64,000 nucleotides of DNA. Source: Prauserella shujinwangii. Its GTDB lineage: Bacteria; Actinomycetota; Actinomycetes; Mycobacteriales; Pseudonocardiaceae. The notes under the pieces are model-generated. The model was not told where the DNA came from. It worked only from the letters and a program-made list of their open reading frames with translations, and did not search any database. Where the stretch lies: assembly GCF_003001955.1 (NCBI RefSeq), contig NZ_PVNH01000002.1, positions 1 through 64,000 on the forward strand, in the 5' to 3' direction. Made by a program: the position numbers and the translations under genes. Each line of letters opens with the position of its first letter. The stretch's first letter is position 1. Positions 45,407 through 53,706 of the stretch are shown here, one piece after another.

Positions 45407-46105
45407 ATGACCTCCTCCCCGGCGACTCGCCCGACCGACGGCCGCGCCGCACGCTGGGCGGGCCAGCGCGAGCGCCGCAGGCGCGAGTTCGTCGACGCCG
45501 CCCTGCGCGCGATCGCGAGCCACGGGCCGGAGGTCTCCACGGAGCAGATCGCCGAGGAAGCGGGCCTGGGCAGGACCCGGCTGTACAAGTACTTCGCCGA
45601 CGCGGCCGACCTGCAGGGCGGGATCGCCGACCGGGTGACGGAGCTGATCACGGCGGAGCTCGCCCCGGCGCTGAACGCAGGCGGCACGCCGATGCGGATG
45701 ATCAGGACCGCCATCGACGCGCACACCCGCTGGCTCGCCGAGCACGGCAACCTCTACCGGTACCTGACCATGCACTCGCTGTCCGCCCACGGCCGGGACG
45801 CGGTCACCGACGTGAAGACGGCGATCGCCCGGAACCTCACCGTGCTGTTCGAGCGGAACCTCGAACTGTTCGGCGCGAGCACCCGGCTCGCGGAGCCGGT
45901 CGCCTTCGGCGTGGTCGGTCTCGTCGAGTCCAGCACGGCGCGCTGGCTGGAGAACCCGGGCGATCTCGGCCGCCACGAGCTCGCCGACCTGCTGGCGACC
46001 TGGGTGTGGCGGCTGCTGGACGCCGCCCTCCGCGCCCAGGGTGTCGAGCTGGACCCCGACCTTCCGCTGCCCGTTCCGGGCGAGCCACTGGCCACCCGTG
46101 GCTGA
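45407..46105 (+). CDS. TetR-family regulator divergent from the AurF-like/fprB operon
   Basis: 232 residues, starting MTSSPATRPTDGRAARW. The HTH is STEQIAEEAGLGRTRLYKYF (around 55-75), followed by a helical regulatory domain typical of TetR proteins with a variable C-terminus. AGGATCG precedes the ATG. The adjacent dyad suggests autoregulation and control of the diiron oxygenase/reductase pair. Ligand unknown. Confidence 0.85.
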   Translation: MTSSPATRPTDGRAARWAGQRERRRREFVDAALRAIASHGPEVSTEQIAEEAGLGRTRLYKYFADAADLQGGIADRVTELITAELAPALNAGGTPMRMIRTAIDAHTRWLAEHGNLYRYLTMHSLSAHGRDAVTDVKTAIARNLTVLFERNLELFGASTRLAEPVAFGVVGLVESSTARWLENPGDLGRHELADLLATWVWRLLDAALRAQGVELDPDLPLPVPGEPLATRG

Positions 46106-46126
46106 CCAGGCGTCGTTCGGAACCCG

Positions 46127-46308
46127 GTAGGCTGCCCGACCGAGCCAGTCGTACCCGTGCAGGGTCAGGGAATCCGGTCCGAAGCCGGAGCTGACGCGCA
46201 GCGGTAGGGGCGAAGGGCGGGGACGGCCACCAGGGCCGTGACCACTGGACCTCCGGGTCCGGGAAGGCATCCTCGCCCGGCCGAGCCCGAGCCCGAAGAC
46301 CTGCTGGC
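46127..46308 (+). ncRNA. Cobalamin riboswitch
   Basis: The leader of the BtuFCD-type operon carries the hallmarks of the B12 element: a GGTAGGCTGCCCG start, CAGGGAATCCGGTCCGAA followed by CCGGAGCTGACGCGCAGCGGTA-type core (the conserved GCTGACGCGCAGCGGTA stretch at 46189-46205), a CCACTGG stem, GGGAAGGC, and a 3' end GAGCCCGAAGACCTGC matching the usual GAG...GAAGACCTGC closing. It sits ~75 bp before the start of the binding-protein gene. When adenosylcobalamin binds, expression of the importer should fall. Boundaries are approximate. Confidence 0.88.
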
Positions 46309-46381
46309 TCCCGGCGCCACCCGACGTGTGCCGCCGGACGCCCACCGGGCTTCGCGTACGAGCCCCGAGCGAAGGACACCG

Positions 46382-47407
46382 ATGCCACGTCATTCCGCAC
46401 GCCTCCGCCCTGCCCTGCTGTCCGCCGCCCTGGTGGCGGCTCTCGTCGCCGGTGGTTGCGCCGCGCCGGGACCCGCCGGGGACGGCACCGGACCGCACCG
46501 GGTCACCCTGCGCAACTGCGATCGGGAGGTCACCGTCGAGGCGCCACCGCGGCGGGCGGTCAGCCTCAACCAGGGCACCACCGAGTTGCTGCTGGCGCTC
46601 GGCCTCGCCGACCGCGTGGTCGGCAGCGCCACCTGGACCGAACCGGTCCGGGCGGACCTCGCCGAGGCCGAGCGCACGGTGCCGCGGCTGGCCGAGGGCA
46701 CCCCGTCGTTCGAGAGCGTGCTGGCCGCCGAGCCGGATTTCGTGATCGGCCTCTACCACGCGATCTTCACCGACGAGCGGGTCGCGTCCCGGGAGCGGTT
46801 CGCCGAGTTCGGCGTGCCCACCTACCTGTCGCCCACCAGCTGCCGTCCGGAGGCGGCCGTGCTCGACGAACCGGTGCGGCTGGCCGACATCTACCGCGAG
46901 GTCACCGAGGTCGCCCGGATCTTCGGCGTGCCGGAACGCGGCCAGGAGCTGGTCTCCCGGCTGAAGCAGCGGGTGACCGAGGCACGGCGGAAGGTCGCGG
47001 CCCTGCGGTTGCCCGACGACTTCTCGGTGCTGTTCTGGTTCGGACAGACGGAATCGCCGTACCTGGCCGGTTCCACCGGTTCACCGGCGATCATGACCAG
47101 GGCTCTGGGCATTCGCAACGCCTACGACGACGTGCGCTCGATGTGGCCCCAGGTCGGCTGGGAGGACGTGCTGCGCAGGAACCCGGACCTGCTCGTCCTC
47201 GCCGACCTGACCCGGGAGGGCCCTGGCCAGAGCCTTGAGTCCAAAAAGGAGTTTCTCACCGGCGATCCGGCCGTCGCGCGGCTCGACGCCGTGCGGGCCG
47301 GGCGCTGGCTGCCGATGCGAGGGACGGAGCTGAACCTGACGATCAGCACCGTCGACGGACTGGAGAAGCTCGCCGACAAGCTCGTCGAGCTGTACGGCGG
47401 GCCGTGA
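46382..47407 (+). CDS. Cobalamin ABC transporter substrate-binding lipoprotein (BtuF-like)
   Basis: 341 residues with a lipoprotein signal (LVAALVAGGCAAP, Cys26 lipidated) and a class III binding-protein fold (VTVEAPPRRAVSLNQGTTELLLALGLADRVVG; VLAAEPDFVIG; GWEDVLRRNPDLLVL). These proteins bind iron siderophores or cobalamin. The cobalamin riboswitch immediately upstream makes B12 or a cobamide the likely ligand. Translation from ATG 46382 is preceded by GAAGGAC. It overlaps the permease gene by 4 bp. Confidence 0.87.
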   Translation: MPRHSARLRPALLSAALVAALVAGGCAAPGPAGDGTGPHRVTLRNCDREVTVEAPPRRAVSLNQGTTELLLALGLADRVVGSATWTEPVRADLAEAERTVPRLAEGTPSFESVLAAEPDFVIGLYHAIFTDERVASRERFAEFGVPTYLSPTSCRPEAAVLDEPVRLADIYREVTEVARIFGVPERGQELVSRLKQRVTEARRKVAALRLPDDFSVLFWFGQTESPYLAGSTGSPAIMTRALGIRNAYDDVRSMWPQVGWEDVLRRNPDLLVLADLTREGPGQSLESKKEFLTGDPAVARLDAVRAGRWLPMRGTELNLTISTVDGLEKLADKLVELYGGP

Positions 47408-48443
47408 GCACGCCCGCGACGGTCGCGGGGCGGCGCGGGCTCCGTGCGGGCACACTGATCGCCACGGGCGTGCCCGCGCTGCTGCTGTCGATCGCGGTCG
47501 CCACCACCATCGGGCCCGCGAGCCTCTCGGTCGGTGACGTGCTCAGCGTGGTGGGAACCCGGCTCGGGTTCGGCACCACCGAGGTGTCCCGGATCGGGCA
47601 GGGCATCGTGTGGGATCTACGCCTGCCGCGGATCCTGCTCGCCGCGGTGTGCGGCGCCGGGCTGAGCGTGTGCGGCGCGGTGCTGCAGTCGTTGCTGCGC
47701 AACCCGCTGGCGGACCCGTTCCTCCTCGGCATCTCGGCTGGCGCCTCCACGGGGGCGGTCGCGGTGGTGGTGCTGGGCGCGGGATCCGGTGCGGTCGGGC
47801 TGACCACGGGAGCGTTCGCCGGCGCGCTCGTGGCGTTCGGACTGGTGGTCGCGCTGGCGACGGTCGCGGGTGGTGGCACGGCCAGGGTCGTGCTCGCCGG
47901 GGTCGCGGGCACCCAGTTGTTCTCCGCGATCACGTCCTATGTGGTCATCACGTCGGCGGACGCCGAGCAGACGCGGGGAGTGCTGTTCTGGTTGCTGGGC
48001 TCGCTGTCCCGCGGGCGCTGGCCCGACGTCGCTCTCACCGCGGCGGTCTGCGCCGCGGTGCTGGTGGTGTGCCTGGCCAGGGCGGGCGAGCTGGACGCGT
48101 TCGCGTTCGGGGTGGACGCCGCGTCCACGCTCGGCGTCTCGGTGCGCACGCTGCGCACGGTGCTGCTCACCCTCACGGCGCTGCTCACGGCCGTGCTCGT
48201 GGCGGCGGCAGGCGCGATCGGCTTCGTCGGATTGGTGCTGCCGCATGCCGCGCGGCTACTCGTGGGTCCCGGTCACCGGCTGGTCCTGCCGGTGACCGCG
48301 TTGCTCGGGGCGTTGCTGCTGGTGTGGGTGGACACGCTCGCGCGCACGGTCGCCGCGCCGCTGGAGGTGCCGGTGGGGGTGGTGACCGCGCTGGTCGGCG
48401 TGCCCGCGTTCGCCGTGCTGCTGGCTCGGGGGAGGTGGAGTTC

Positions 48444-48447
<4 letters not shown>
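47404..48447 (+). CDS. Cobalamin ABC transporter permease (BtuC/FecCD family)
   Basis: 347 residues with about ten membrane helices. PRILLAAVCGAGLSVCGAVLQSLLRNPLADPFLLGISAGAS and AAAGAIGFVGLVLPHAARLL are the FecCD signatures, the second being the ATPase coupling region. It forms the channel of the B12 importer with the neighbouring lipoprotein and ATPase. GTG start overlapping the lipoprotein stop; overlaps the ATPase gene by 4 bp (GTGA). Confidence 0.92.
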
Positions 48448-49208
<761 letters not shown>

Positions 49209-49348
49209 CGGTCCACTTGTGACCCGATCGGGTGGGCACCACGGCACGGCTGTTTCCCGCGCCGGCGACGACGGCAACGTTCCGATCAGCGGCCGGAACG
49301 GCACCGTACGGTCGCCGCCGTGAGTCGACAGGACAAGGAGGATCGATC

Positions 49349-50071
49349 ATGGCTACCACGATGCGCCCCGAACAGCTGGCTGACGATCCAGTGCTGGACC
49401 GCAACGGCGACAAGATCGGGAAGGTGGGCACCGTCTACATCGGTGAGACCACCGCGCGGCCCGAGTGGGTCACCGTGAAGACGGGCATGCTCGGCCAGAA
49501 GGAGACGTTCGTCCCCCTGGAGGGCGCCTGGGAGGGCGCCGACGGCCTGCACGTACAGGTGTCGAAGGACCAGGTGTCCGACGCGCCCAGCGCCGACGGG
49601 GACGACTACCTGTCCGGTGAGCAGAGCGCCCGCCTGTACCACCACTACAACCTGCCGATGCCGCGGGAAAGCGACCGCCGGGAGGCGGCCGGCGACGCGG
49701 ACGACCGGTCGATGGTGCGTTCCGAGGAGCGGCTGCGCGTCGGCACCGAGCCGGTCGAGGCCGGGCGGGTCCGCCTCCGCAAGCACGTGGTCACCGAGGA
49801 ACAGCAGGTGAACGTGCCGGTGTCGCACGAGGAGGTGCGGATCGAGCGCGAGCCGGTCGACGAGACCGAGCGCCGTGAGCCCGCGGAGATGGGCGAGTCC
49901 GAGCAGGAGGTCACCCTCTACGCGGAGGAGCCGAGGGTCGAGAAGGAGCGCGTGCCGGTGGAGAAGGCACGGCTCGGCAAGGAGACCGTGACGGAGGACC
50001 GGCCGGTGTCCGACCAGGTGCGCAGGGAGGAGTTCGAGGTCGACGACGACAGCGGACGGCGCGACCGGTGA
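49349..50071 (+). CDS. PRC-barrel and DUF2382 domain protein
   Basis: 240 residues. Residues ~5-75 are a PRC barrel (DPVLDRNGDKIGKVGTVYIGE, WVTVKTGMLGQKETFVPL). Residues ~125-235 are a DUF2382 repeat region rich in Glu, Arg and Val (VRSEERLRVGTEPVEAGRVRLRKHVVTEEQQVNVPV). These paired domains are common in actinobacterial and deinococcal stress proteins of unknown mechanism. AAGGAGG lies seven bases before the ATG. Monocistronic. Confidence 0.88.
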   Translation: MATTMRPEQLADDPVLDRNGDKIGKVGTVYIGETTARPEWVTVKTGMLGQKETFVPLEGAWEGADGLHVQVSKDQVSDAPSADGDDYLSGEQSARLYHHYNLPMPRESDRREAAGDADDRSMVRSEERLRVGTEPVEAGRVRLRKHVVTEEQQVNVPVSHEEVRIEREPVDETERREPAEMGESEQEVTLYAEEPRVEKERVPVEKARLGKETVTEDRPVSDQVRREEFEVDDDSGRRDR

Positions 50072-50172
50072 GGTCCCGCCCCAGCGCCCCGCGGAGCCTC
50101 CGTGGGGCGCACGCCCGTGCCGCGCCCCCGCTCTGGTGACCCACCGAGGTCGTGGCCCCGCTTGCCGACACC

Positions 50173-50187
50173 TATCGACTTTCGATA
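50173..50187. promoter_or_regulatory. Operator 1 of the DUF2975/XRE pair: TATCGA-N3-TCGATA
   Basis: A perfect inverted repeat with a three-base spacer (TATCGA CTT TCGATA), with a core identical to a second site whose centre is 21 bp downstream, two helical turns. Confidence 0.6.
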
Positions 50188-50194
50188 TATTCCC

Positions 50195-50207
50195 ATCGAA
50201 GATCGAT
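50195..50207. promoter_or_regulatory. Operator 2 of the DUF2975/XRE pair: ATCGA-N3-TCGAT
   Basis: A perfect inverted repeat (ATCGA AGA TCGAT) 13 bp before the DUF2975 start codon, with the same arms as operator 1. The downstream XRE protein is the obvious candidate binder (inference). Confidence 0.6.
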
Positions 50208-50220
50208 TGGAGAAGACTCG

Positions 50221-50718
50221 ATGGGAAGATGGACCGTCCTCGCGCTGCGCATCGTGCTCGCGATGGTGCTCGCGGGCACGCTGTTCGTTCAGGTGGTGAT
50301 GGTGCCGCTGCTGGCCACCGACCTGCGGGAGGCCGGGCCGGATCTCGCCAGGGTGCGTGTCCCGTTCGTCGTCATCACCGTGCTGGGGCTGGTGACCGTC
50401 CAGGTCACCGCGGTGAGCGTGTGGCGGCTGCTGACGATGGTGCGGCGGGGCACGGTGTTCTCGCACGCCTCGTTCCGGTACGTGGACATCGTGATCGGCG
50501 CGATCGCCGCGGCCTCGGTGCTCACGTTCGGGCTCGCCGTCACCCTCGCCCCCGGTGAGGCCGTCGCCCCGGGTGTGGTCCTGCTGATCTGCGGGCTGTC
50601 CGTGCTGATCGCCGGGATCGCGCTGATCGTGCTCGTGCAGCGGATGCTGCTCGCCAAGGCGGTCGCCCGTGACGTCGAGGCGCATCACCTGCGCGCCGAG
50701 CTCGACGAGGTGATCTGA
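50221..50718 (+). CDS. DUF2975 membrane protein
   Basis: 165 residues with four membrane helices (VLALRIVLAMVLAGTLFVQVV, VVITVLGLVTVQVTAVSVW, IVIGAIAAASVLTFGLAV, VVLLICGLSVLIAGIALIVLV) and a charged C-terminus. DUF2975 proteins are usually encoded just before a small XRE regulator, as here, and are thought to be membrane partners of it; the signal is unknown. The start follows two ATCGA-N3-TCGAT operators. Overlaps the XRE gene by one base (TGATG). Confidence 0.87.
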   Translation: MGRWTVLALRIVLAMVLAGTLFVQVVMVPLLATDLREAGPDLARVRVPFVVITVLGLVTVQVTAVSVWRLLTMVRRGTVFSHASFRYVDIVIGAIAAASVLTFGLAVTLAPGEAVAPGVVLLICGLSVLIAGIALIVLVQRMLLAKAVARDVEAHHLRAELDEVI

Positions 50719-50981
50719 TGCCGATCATCGTCGACATCGACGTGATGCTCGCCAGGCGCAAGATGTCCGTGGGCACGCTGGCGGACCGCGTCGGGATCAC
50801 GCCGGCCAATCTCGCGGTGCTCAAGAACGGCCGGGCGAAGGCGGTCCGCTTCACGACGCTGGCCGCACTGTGCGAGGTGCTGGACTGCCAGCCCGGGGAC
50901 CTGCTGCGCTGGGAACCCGAGACGACCTCGGCCGGCGGCGACGGCGGCCGGCCGCTCGTCCGCGACCAGCTCGATTCATGA
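50718..50981 (+). CDS. XRE-family helix-turn-helix regulator (YozG-like)
   Basis: 87 residues: an XRE HTH (LARRKMSVGTLADRVGITPANLAVLKNGRAKAVRFTTLAALCEVLDCQPGDLLRWEP) and a short disordered tail. It is the usual partner of DUF2975 membrane proteins. It probably binds the paired dyads upstream of the operon and thus controls its own synthesis, perhaps modulated by the membrane protein. Confidence 0.87.
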   Translation: MPIIVDIDVMLARRKMSVGTLADRVGITPANLAVLKNGRAKAVRFTTLAALCEVLDCQPGDLLRWEPETTSAGGDGGRPLVRDQLDS

Positions 50982-51094
50982 GGTACCGGCACGCCCGAGC
51001 GCGGGCGGAGATCACCAGGTCCGGTGCAGGCCGGGCCGCGAGTGCGGGAAGCGATGAGTTCCGGCCCGCCGTGCGGTCTGTCCGTGCGACCAGG

Positions 51095-51421
51095 GTCTTC
51101 GTGCTCACCCACTACCCGCGTGACCCGCAGCCGATGGACGGCGGCACCACATTTCGCCTCGTCACGGACGGAATCGAGCCCGCACTGCGACAGGCACGTG
51201 AGGCGACCGGAGGCGGCGACGTGGCGATCGCCGGCGGTGCGACCACGATCAACCAGTACCTCGCCGCGGGCCTGGTCGACGAACTGCGGCTGCACATCGC
51301 GCCGCTGACACTCGGCGCGGGCACGCGGCTGTTCGACAGTGTCCCGCCGCTGAATCTCCAGCAGACGGAGTCGCGGGCGGCGAACTCGGTCACGCACGTG
51401 CCCTGTCGCGTGCTGTCGTGA
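51095..51421 (+). pseudogene. Remnant of a dihydrofolate reductase/RibD-family protein (C-terminal half only)
   Basis: Codons from 51095 encode VFVLTHYPRDPQPMDGGTTFRLVTDG ... GDVAIAGGATTINQYLAAGLVDELRLHIAPLTLGAGTRLFD, the C-terminal ~108 residues of the RibD_C/DHFR-like family, ending with TGA at 51419-51421. Family members are ~190-215 residues; the N-terminal half carrying the start and the first nucleotide-binding strands is missing. The upstream in-frame residues (Arg/Ala-rich) do not look like the family, and the only nearby ATG (51054) is out of frame. It is therefore probably a decayed gene, though a short expressed protein cannot be excluded. Listed in pieces of under 20 residues for the conserved blocks. 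Confidence 0.65.
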
Positions 51422-51458
51422 GCCCGCGCGGTGCCCCAGCAGCGACCTCCGGGAACGG

Positions 51459-51532
51459 TGCCCCCGACGGGACTCGAACCCGCACTCGATCGATTTTAAG
51501 TCGACTGCCTCTGCCGGTTGGGCTACGGGGGC
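51459..51532 (-). tRNA. tRNA with anticodon UAA, type I (short variable loop)
   Basis: A full cloverleaf on the minus strand, 74 nt: acceptor stem GCCCCCG/CGGGGGC (7 bp), D-arm with the GG pair, anticodon stem GTCGA/TCGAT, loop CTTAAAA giving anticodon UAA (codon UUA), a five-base variable region CGAGT, T-stem GCGGG/CCCGT with loop TTCGAGT, discriminator A. CCA is not encoded. Leucine tRNAs normally have a long variable arm (type II); this one does not, so although the anticodon reads a leucine codon, its amino acid identity is uncertain. It lies just downstream of the NADH dehydrogenase gene. Confidence 0.85.
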
Positions 51533-51559
51533 ACTGTGCAGCTTAAGCCCCCGGACCTG

Positions 51560-52882
51560 CTACGACTGGGAAGCCCTGGCGAATTCTTCCTTCGGGTTGT
51601 TGATCTGACCGAGAGCGACGACCTCGCGACGGAACAGACCGCCGAGCGTCCAGTCCAGCAGGATCCGCACCTTGCGGTTGAACGTCGGCATCGCCTTGAC
51701 GTGGTACGCGCGGTGGAACAACCAGGCCGGGAAGCCCTTGATCTTCATCCGCAGCGCGTCGGCGACGCCCTTGTGCAGGCCGAGGCTGGCGACCGCGCCC
51801 AGGTTCTCGTGCACGTAGTCCTTCGGCTGGCCGCCGCGGATCACGCGGATGATGTTCTTCGCCAGGTGCCGTGCCTGCCGGACCGCGTGCTGCGCGTTCG
51901 GCGGGCAGGTGGCCGTCGGGTCCTCCTCGGTGCGCGAGAGGTCCGGCACAGCGGCGATGTCGCCCGCCGTCCACACGTCCGGGTGACCGACGACCTGGAG
52001 GCCCGCCGTGGCCTGCAGCCGCCCGCGCTTGTCCAGCGGCAGGTCGGAGTTGGCGAGCACCGGGTTGGCCTTCACACCCGCGGTCCAGATGATCGTGTCG
52101 CTGTCGAACTCGGTGCCGTCGGAGAGCACCACGTGGCCGTTCTCGAACGACTTCGCCGCCGTGGACAGGTACACCTCGATGCCGCGCTTCTCCAGCTGCT
52201 CCGCGGTCCACACGCCCAGCGTCTCGCGCACCTCGGGCAGGATCCGCCCGGCCGCCTCGACGAGCACCCAGCGGATGTCCTCGGGCTCGATGTTCTCGTA
52301 GTACCGGGTGGCGAACCGGGTCATGTCCTCCAGTTCCGCCAGCGCCTCGATGCCGGCGAAGCCACCGCCGACCACGGTGAACGTGAGCAAACGCTTGCGC
52401 AGCTCGGGGTCGAGCGTGCTGGAGGCCTCGTCGAGCTTGGTCAGCACGTGGTTGCGCAGGTAGATCGCCTCACCGATGGTCTTGAAGGCGATGCCCTGCT
52501 CGGCCAGGCCGGGGATCGGGAGGATGCGCGCCACCGAGCCGAGCGCCACCACGAGCACGTCGTAGGACAGCTGCTCGATGTGGCCGTCCGCGGCCTCGAC
52601 GGTCACCGCCTTGCGCTCGTGCTCGATCTTGGTCACGCGCGCGGTGAGCACGTGGCAGCGGCGGAGCACCCTCCGCAGCGGCACCACGACGTGCCGGGGC
52701 TCGATCGCCCCGGCCGCAGCCTCCGGCAGGAACGGCTGGTAGGTCATGTGCGGCTGTGGATCGACGACGGTCACGGACGCCTCGTTGGCGCGGAGCATCT
52801 TCTGGAGCCCCAGGGCCGTGTACAACCCGACGTATCCGCCACCGAGGATCAGGATCCGCGTCGGTTCCGACTTCGCTGCCAT
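51560..52882 (-). CDS. ndh: Type II NADH dehydrogenase-like flavoprotein
   Basis: 440 residues with two dinucleotide-binding folds: RILILGGGYVGLYTALGLQ for FAD and FTVVGGGFAGIEALAELED for NADH, plus VWTAGDIAAVPD near the C-terminus, which contacts FAD. The C-terminal amphipathic region (RKVRILLDWTLGGLFRREVVAL) would anchor it to the membrane. Type II enzymes pass electrons from NADH to menaquinone without pumping protons. Some homologues in actinobacteria are called simply dehydrogenases, so NADH as donor is inferred. Starts at ATG 52882; a tRNA gene follows 27 bp after its stop. Confidence 0.88.
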   Translation of the reverse strand: MAAKSEPTRILILGGGYVGLYTALGLQKMLRANEASVTVVDPQPHMTYQPFLPEAAAGAIEPRHVVVPLRRVLRRCHVLTARVTKIEHERKAVTVEAADGHIEQLSYDVLVVALGSVARILPIPGLAEQGIAFKTIGEAIYLRNHVLTKLDEASSTLDPELRKRLLTFTVVGGGFAGIEALAELEDMTRFATRYYENIEPEDIRWVLVEAAGRILPEVRETLGVWTAEQLEKRGIEVYLSTAAKSFENGHVVLSDGTEFDSDTIIWTAGVKANPVLANSDLPLDKRGRLQATAGLQVVGHPDVWTAGDIAAVPDLSRTEEDPTATCPPNAQHAVRQARHLAKNIIRVIRGGQPKDYVHENLGAVASLGLHKGVADALRMKIKGFPAWLFHRAYHVKAMPTFNRKVRILLDWTLGGLFRREVVALGQINNPKEEFARASQS

Positions 52883-52966
52883 GCCTCCATAGTGGCACTG
52901 CTCTGCGACAATCGCGCGAGGGCCCTGCCCCGCTGTGACCAGCGTCGCCGCGGTTACCCAAACGAT

Positions 52967-53674
52967 TCAGTTCAGGCCCGCGAGTGAGGCCGCTTCGGCG
53001 AGCACCGCACGCAGCATGGCGGGCGTCAACCTGCCCGTGAACGTGTTCTGCTGCGACACGTGGTAGCAGCCCAGCAGGTGCAGCTCGCCGGGCCCTTCGA
53101 GCACGACGTGCGCCCCGTGCCCGAACCTCGGCCGGGGTCGCGGGACCCGCCAGCCGGCGTCGCTGAGCACGGGCAGCAGCGCCTGCCAGCCGAACCCGCC
53201 CAGCACCACCACCGCGCGCAGGCTGGGGCGCAGCAGTTCCAGCTCCCGCGCCAGCCACGGCCTGCAGTTGTCCCGCTCGGCCGGCGTCGGCTTGTTGGCG
53301 GGCGGGGCGCAGTGCACCGGCGCCGTGATGCGCGTGCCGCGCAGGCGTAGCCCGTCGTCGCGATGGGTCGCGGTCGGCTGCGTCGCCAGCCCCACGTCGT
53401 AGAGCGCCTGGTACAGGACGTCGCCGGAGCGGTCGCCGGTGAACATGCGGCCGGTGCGGTTGGCGCCGTGCGCGGCGGGCGCGAGGCCCACGATGCCGAG
53501 CGCGGCGTCGGCGGGCCCGAACCCGGGGATGGGCCTGCCCCAGTACGTCTCTCCCGCGTACGCGGCGCGTTTGGTGGCCGCCACGTGTTCCCGCCACGCC
53601 ACGAGGCGGGGGCAGGCGCGGCACTCGGTCACCGCCGCGTCGAGCTCGGCGAGCGAACCTTCGGCAATCGTCAC
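52967..53674 (-). CDS. Uracil-DNA glycosylase, family 5 (UdgB type)
   Basis: 235 residues. Iron-sulfur ligands are seen in CRACPRL near the N-terminus and in APVHCAPPANKPTPAERDNC; the active-site region is GLAPAAHGANRTGRMFTGDRSG, and HVSQQNTFTGRLT is the C-terminal recognition loop. Family 5 enzymes remove uracil and other damaged bases from DNA in high-GC actinobacteria, where cytosine deamination is a threat. Mycobacterium has an equivalent. It is divergent from the S10 peptidase gene, with no operon partner. Confidence 0.9.
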   Translation of the reverse strand: MTIAEGSLAELDAAVTECRACPRLVAWREHVAATKRAAYAGETYWGRPIPGFGPADAALGIVGLAPAAHGANRTGRMFTGDRSGDVLYQALYDVGLATQPTATHRDDGLRLRGTRITAPVHCAPPANKPTPAERDNCRPWLARELELLRPSLRAVVVLGGFGWQALLPVLSDAGWRVPRPRPRFGHGAHVVLEGPGELHLLGCYHVSQQNTFTGRLTPAMLRAVLAEAASLAGLN

Positions 53675-53706
53675 ACCACGATTGTGCCTTCAACTAGGTT
53701 GGCGAC

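Noticed and set aside
42704-46759. A 1351-residue minus-strand open frame
   Set aside because: It runs antisense or out of frame through fprB, the AurF-like, TetR and btuF genes; it is a GC-driven shadow frame with Arg/Pro/Thr-rich nonsense composition.
51459-51532. Direct orthologue of the bldA leucine tRNA
   Set aside because: The anticodon fits, but the variable region has only five bases; bldA-type tRNAs carry a long variable arm.
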